A DNA stretch of 64,000 bases from Hydromicrobium sp964415365 (GTDB lineage: Bacteria; Actinomycetota; Humimicrobiia; Humimicrobiales; Humimicrobiaceae): assembly GCA_964415365.1 (NCBI GenBank), contig CAYPYW010000011.1, positions 14,597 to 78,596 of the forward strand, given 5' to 3'. Numbering within the stretch: position 1 is the stretch's first letter; each line of letters opens with the position of its first letter. Positions 62,283 through 64,000 of this stretch are shown here, piece after piece. The translations under genes and the position numbers were made by a program. The notes under the pieces were generated by a model, which did not search any database, was not told where the DNA came from, and saw nothing but the letters and a program-made list of their open reading frames with translations.

Positions 62283-63710
62283 TTATTTTGAACCAGGAGT
62301 CCAGAGCTTTTTAGCCTCTGCCTCTTTTTCAACTCCTGTCTTATCTCTGTCAGGCGTCCATATCCCTTCTTTACCCCTGTCACCTGTGTTTTTCTCCTCT
62401 ACTACCTGAGAACTGCTCACTAGCAAATCAATTATCTTCCTTCTCCTGATAGTCTGAACCATAATCTTTTGCCCTTCGGGATCTTCAAAAAACTCCTTTA
62501 CCTTTTTGATATCTTCTTCTTTTTTACATCTGCCAATGAGACTATCTTTTTCCTTTTTAATTTCATCTTCCGAAGGCTCTATATTTTTCTTTTCTGCTTT
62601 CTCTAACGCCCTAAAGATTAAATATTCTTTTACTTCTCTTACTGCCCTCTCTTTGATTCCTTCATTCAGCTTATCTTCAGTAATATTTACAGCTTTAAGA
62701 TAATTGTCCCTGCTTATTTTCTGCTTCTTTAAATCCTCATCAATTTCCTCGTTAATCTGCTTTATTCTGCTAGTTACCATTATATCAGGAATTCTAGCTT
62801 TCATATTATCCATTATATAATTCAGGATTTCTTCTATTATCTTCGCTCTCCTAAAATTTTTCTTCTGTTCAATCATTCCATCTCTAATACTATTTCTAAA
62901 ATCATCTGCATCCTTGTAATCACCCAGGGTTTTCAAAAATTCCTCATCTACTTTGGGCAGTACCTTTTTCTTTATTTCTTTTACAAAAATGCCAAAGTTC
63001 GCCTCTTTGCCTGCCAGATCTTTATTTCCGATATTATTTGGTAGTGTAAGTGTCACATTTGTCTTGACACCCTTTTTCATTCCAATAAGTGAATCCTCAA
63101 ACCCAGTAAACAGCGTATTTGAACCTACTTCTAAGAGATAATCTTCAGCACTGCCCCCTTCAAATGCTTTACCCCCGATTTCGCCATCAAAATCCAGGGT
63201 AACATAATCACCTTTGGATACCGGCTTGTCGTCTTCTACCGGTTCAAGTGATGCAAAGTTACTCCTGATATTATTTATCTGCCGTTCCAATTCTTCATCA
63301 GATACCTCTTTGGAGAAGCCTGTAACCTTTATACCCTTATATCTGGGCAGCTCTATTTCCGGTTCAAGTTCCAGCTCTACTTCGAACCTCAGAGGTGAAT
63401 CCTCCGATAACTGCGCGATTTTTATTCTGGGATAATCTATTGGCTTCAGGTTAGACTGCGTGATTATATCCGGATATAACTCGGAGATTGAAAGACTTGC
63501 TGCTTCATTTAATACATACTGTTTACCAAAATTTGCGTCTATTACCTGATAGGGTATTTTCCCCTTTCTAAAACCGGGGATATTTGCTTTATAGGATATA
63601 TTTTTATAGGCTTTACCAATATACTTTTTTAAAAAATTATTTGAAATCTCTACGTCTAATTTAATCTTATTTAGGTCAATTTTTTTCTGGCTTTTTATCT
63701 CATAATTCAA
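62283..63710 (-). CDS. tig: Trigger factor (ribosome-associated chaperone)
   Basis: A 475-residue trigger factor: an N-terminal ribosome-binding domain with the FRKGKIPYQVI signature, a PPIase domain (DYVTLDFDGEIGGKAFEGGSAEDYLLEVGS) and a helical C-terminal chaperone domain. A charged tail of about 45 residues with IWTP and LWTP repeats follows. TTG 63710 is the start, seven bases after AGGAGG. It heads the clp-valS-folC string. Confidence 0.95.
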   Translation of the reverse strand: MNYEIKSQKKIDLNKIKLDVEISNNFLKKYIGKAYKNISYKANIPGFRKGKIPYQVIDANFGKQYVLNEAASLSISELYPDIITQSNLKPIDYPRIKIAQLSEDSPLRFEVELELEPEIELPRYKGIKVTGFSKEVSDEELERQINNIRSNFASLEPVEDDKPVSKGDYVTLDFDGEIGGKAFEGGSAEDYLLEVGSNTLFTGFEDSLIGMKKGVKTNVTLTLPNNIGNKDLAGKEANFGIFVKEIKKKVLPKVDEEFLKTLGDYKDADDFRNSIRDGMIEQKKNFRRAKIIEEILNYIMDNMKARIPDIMVTSRIKQINEEIDEDLKKQKISRDNYLKAVNITEDKLNEGIKERAVREVKEYLIFRALEKAEKKNIEPSEDEIKKEKDSLIGRCKKEEDIKKVKEFFEDPEGQKIMVQTIRRRKIIDLLVSSSQVVEEKNTGDRGKEGIWTPDRDKTGVEKEAEAKKLWTPGSK

Positions 63711-63769
63711 GTAAATTCCTCCTCAAATACCCGGTAGTGGGCTAGTTCTATTTCAACATTAAGACTCAT

Positions 63770-63797
63770 ATTATAATAGAAAATAAATAAAATACAA
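63770..63797 (-). promoter_or_regulatory. Promoter for tig and downstream genes
   Basis: On the minus strand TTGTAT (63792-63797), a 16-bp spacer and TATAAT (63770-63775) resemble a sigma-70-type promoter about 60 bp before the tig start and just past the tRNA terminator. Confidence 0.55.
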
Positions 63798-63807
63798 ACC
63801 AGTCACA

Positions 63808-63830
63808 AAAACATGTGCTCAGCATGTTTT
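63808..63830 (-). terminator. Terminator after the tRNA genes
   Basis: AAAACATG and CATGTTTT form an 8-bp stem with a 7-base loop; on the minus strand the stem runs into a TTTTT tract. It lies about 45 bp past tRNA-Leu and upstream of the tig promoter. Confidence 0.6.
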
Positions 63831-63873
63831 CTTTTCTTAGCCTTAAATTTTACCTTAAAATTTGAATCTTTTC

Positions 63874-63960
63874 TGGTGCGAGAGAGGGGACTTGAACCCC
63901 TATAGGTGTTACCCCACTAGATCCTAAGTCTAGCGCGTCTGCCAGTTCCGCCACTCTCGC
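63874..63960 (-). tRNA. tRNA-Leu (anticodon UAG)
   Basis: An 87-base tRNA including an encoded CCA. The acceptor GCGAGAG pairs with CTCTCGC. The anticodon stem CTAGA/TCTAG holds loop CTTAGGA, giving anticodon UAG, which reads CUN leucine codons. A long variable arm (TGGGGTAACACCTA) and T-arm GGGGTTCAAGTCCCC fit a class II leucine tRNA. Confidence 0.95.
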
Positions 63961-63965
63961 ATAAA

Positions 63966-64000
63966 TGGTGAGCCGTACAGGGATCGAACCTGTGACACCC
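63966..64000 (-). tRNA. 3' part of a tRNA, probably tRNA-Lys (cut by window edge)
   Basis: On the minus strand the T-arm ACAGGTTCGATCCCTGT is followed by the acceptor strand ACGGCTC, then A and an encoded CCA. The 5' half and anticodon lie outside the window. The acceptor and T-arm resemble bacterial tRNA-Lys, but identity is not proven. It lies 5 bases upstream of tRNA-Leu. Confidence 0.75.

Noticed and set aside
1..64000. CRISPR arrays, insertion sequence transposases, prophage genes
   Set aside because: No regularly spaced repeats, transposase or phage structural genes were seen; the only mobile-like object is the 246-bp palindrome.

Overview
The window is an AT-rich bacterial chromosome segment. 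Most genes lie on the minus strand and are tightly packed, with AGGAGG-type ribosome sites. From right to left (the direction of transcription) the right two-thirds reads tRNA-Leu, tig, clpP, clpX, valS, folC, ndk, maf, mreB, mreC, mreD, PBP2, rodA, two rSAM-linked genes, RNase E/G, rplU, rpmA, obgE, proB, proA, nadD, yqeK, an LCP-fold gene, rsfS, leuS, comEA, comEC, holA, rpsT, murJ, lepA. From memory this is very close to the backbone order in Actinobacteria such as Streptomyces. The host is therefore inferred to be a low-G+C, anaerobic, deep-branching actinobacterium or close relative; no rRNA or phylogenetic marker analysis was possible.

The left third (about 7.3-19.9 kb, with outliers at 0-0.6 and 1.6-3.4 kb) is a Wood-Ljungdahl cluster: methyltransferase (acsE, cut by the left edge), folD, fhs, corrinoid iron-sulfur protein subunits (acsC, acsD), acetyl-CoA synthase (acsB), CO dehydrogenase (acsA), its nickel-insertion ATPase (cooC) and two RACo-like corrinoid reductive activators. 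Formate is activated and reduced on tetrahydrofolate (fhs, folD). The methyl group passes through AcsE to the corrinoid protein AcsCD, which RACo rescues when oxidised, and AcsA/AcsB join it to CO and CoA. The metal ligands checked in AcsA, AcsB and AcsC are present, so the pathway looks functional; its direction cannot be told from sequence.

Inserted in this cluster in the opposite orientation is a four-gene plus-strand cassette (3.8-7.3 kb): a BlaI-type repressor, a BlaR1-like M56 membrane metalloprotease with no beta-lactam sensor domain, an unlisted 37-residue peptide ending in a Cys/Trp-rich tail (CCFYWCWW), and a SPASM radical SAM enzyme. I read it as a RiPP (ribosomally made, post-translationally modified peptide) locus under BlaI/M56 control. 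BlaI-like palindromes (TACT-N7/8-AGTA) sit before three of its genes. This is the strongest candidate for an undescribed system here.

Other accessory insertions in the housekeeping backbone are an RHH/MazF toxin-antitoxin pair with a PfpI-family gene (29.5-30.7 kb), an MFS transporter (25.7-26.9 kb), and two zinc dehydrogenases plus a split chromate-type transporter between obgE and rpmA (40.6-44.1 kb). Further points of note are an apparent ATT start codon on rplU, an LCP protein lacking the usual catalytic motifs, and a 246-bp palindromic element with 9-bp direct repeats between acsD and cooC. The right edge holds tRNA-Leu(UAG) and the 3' part of a second tRNA.
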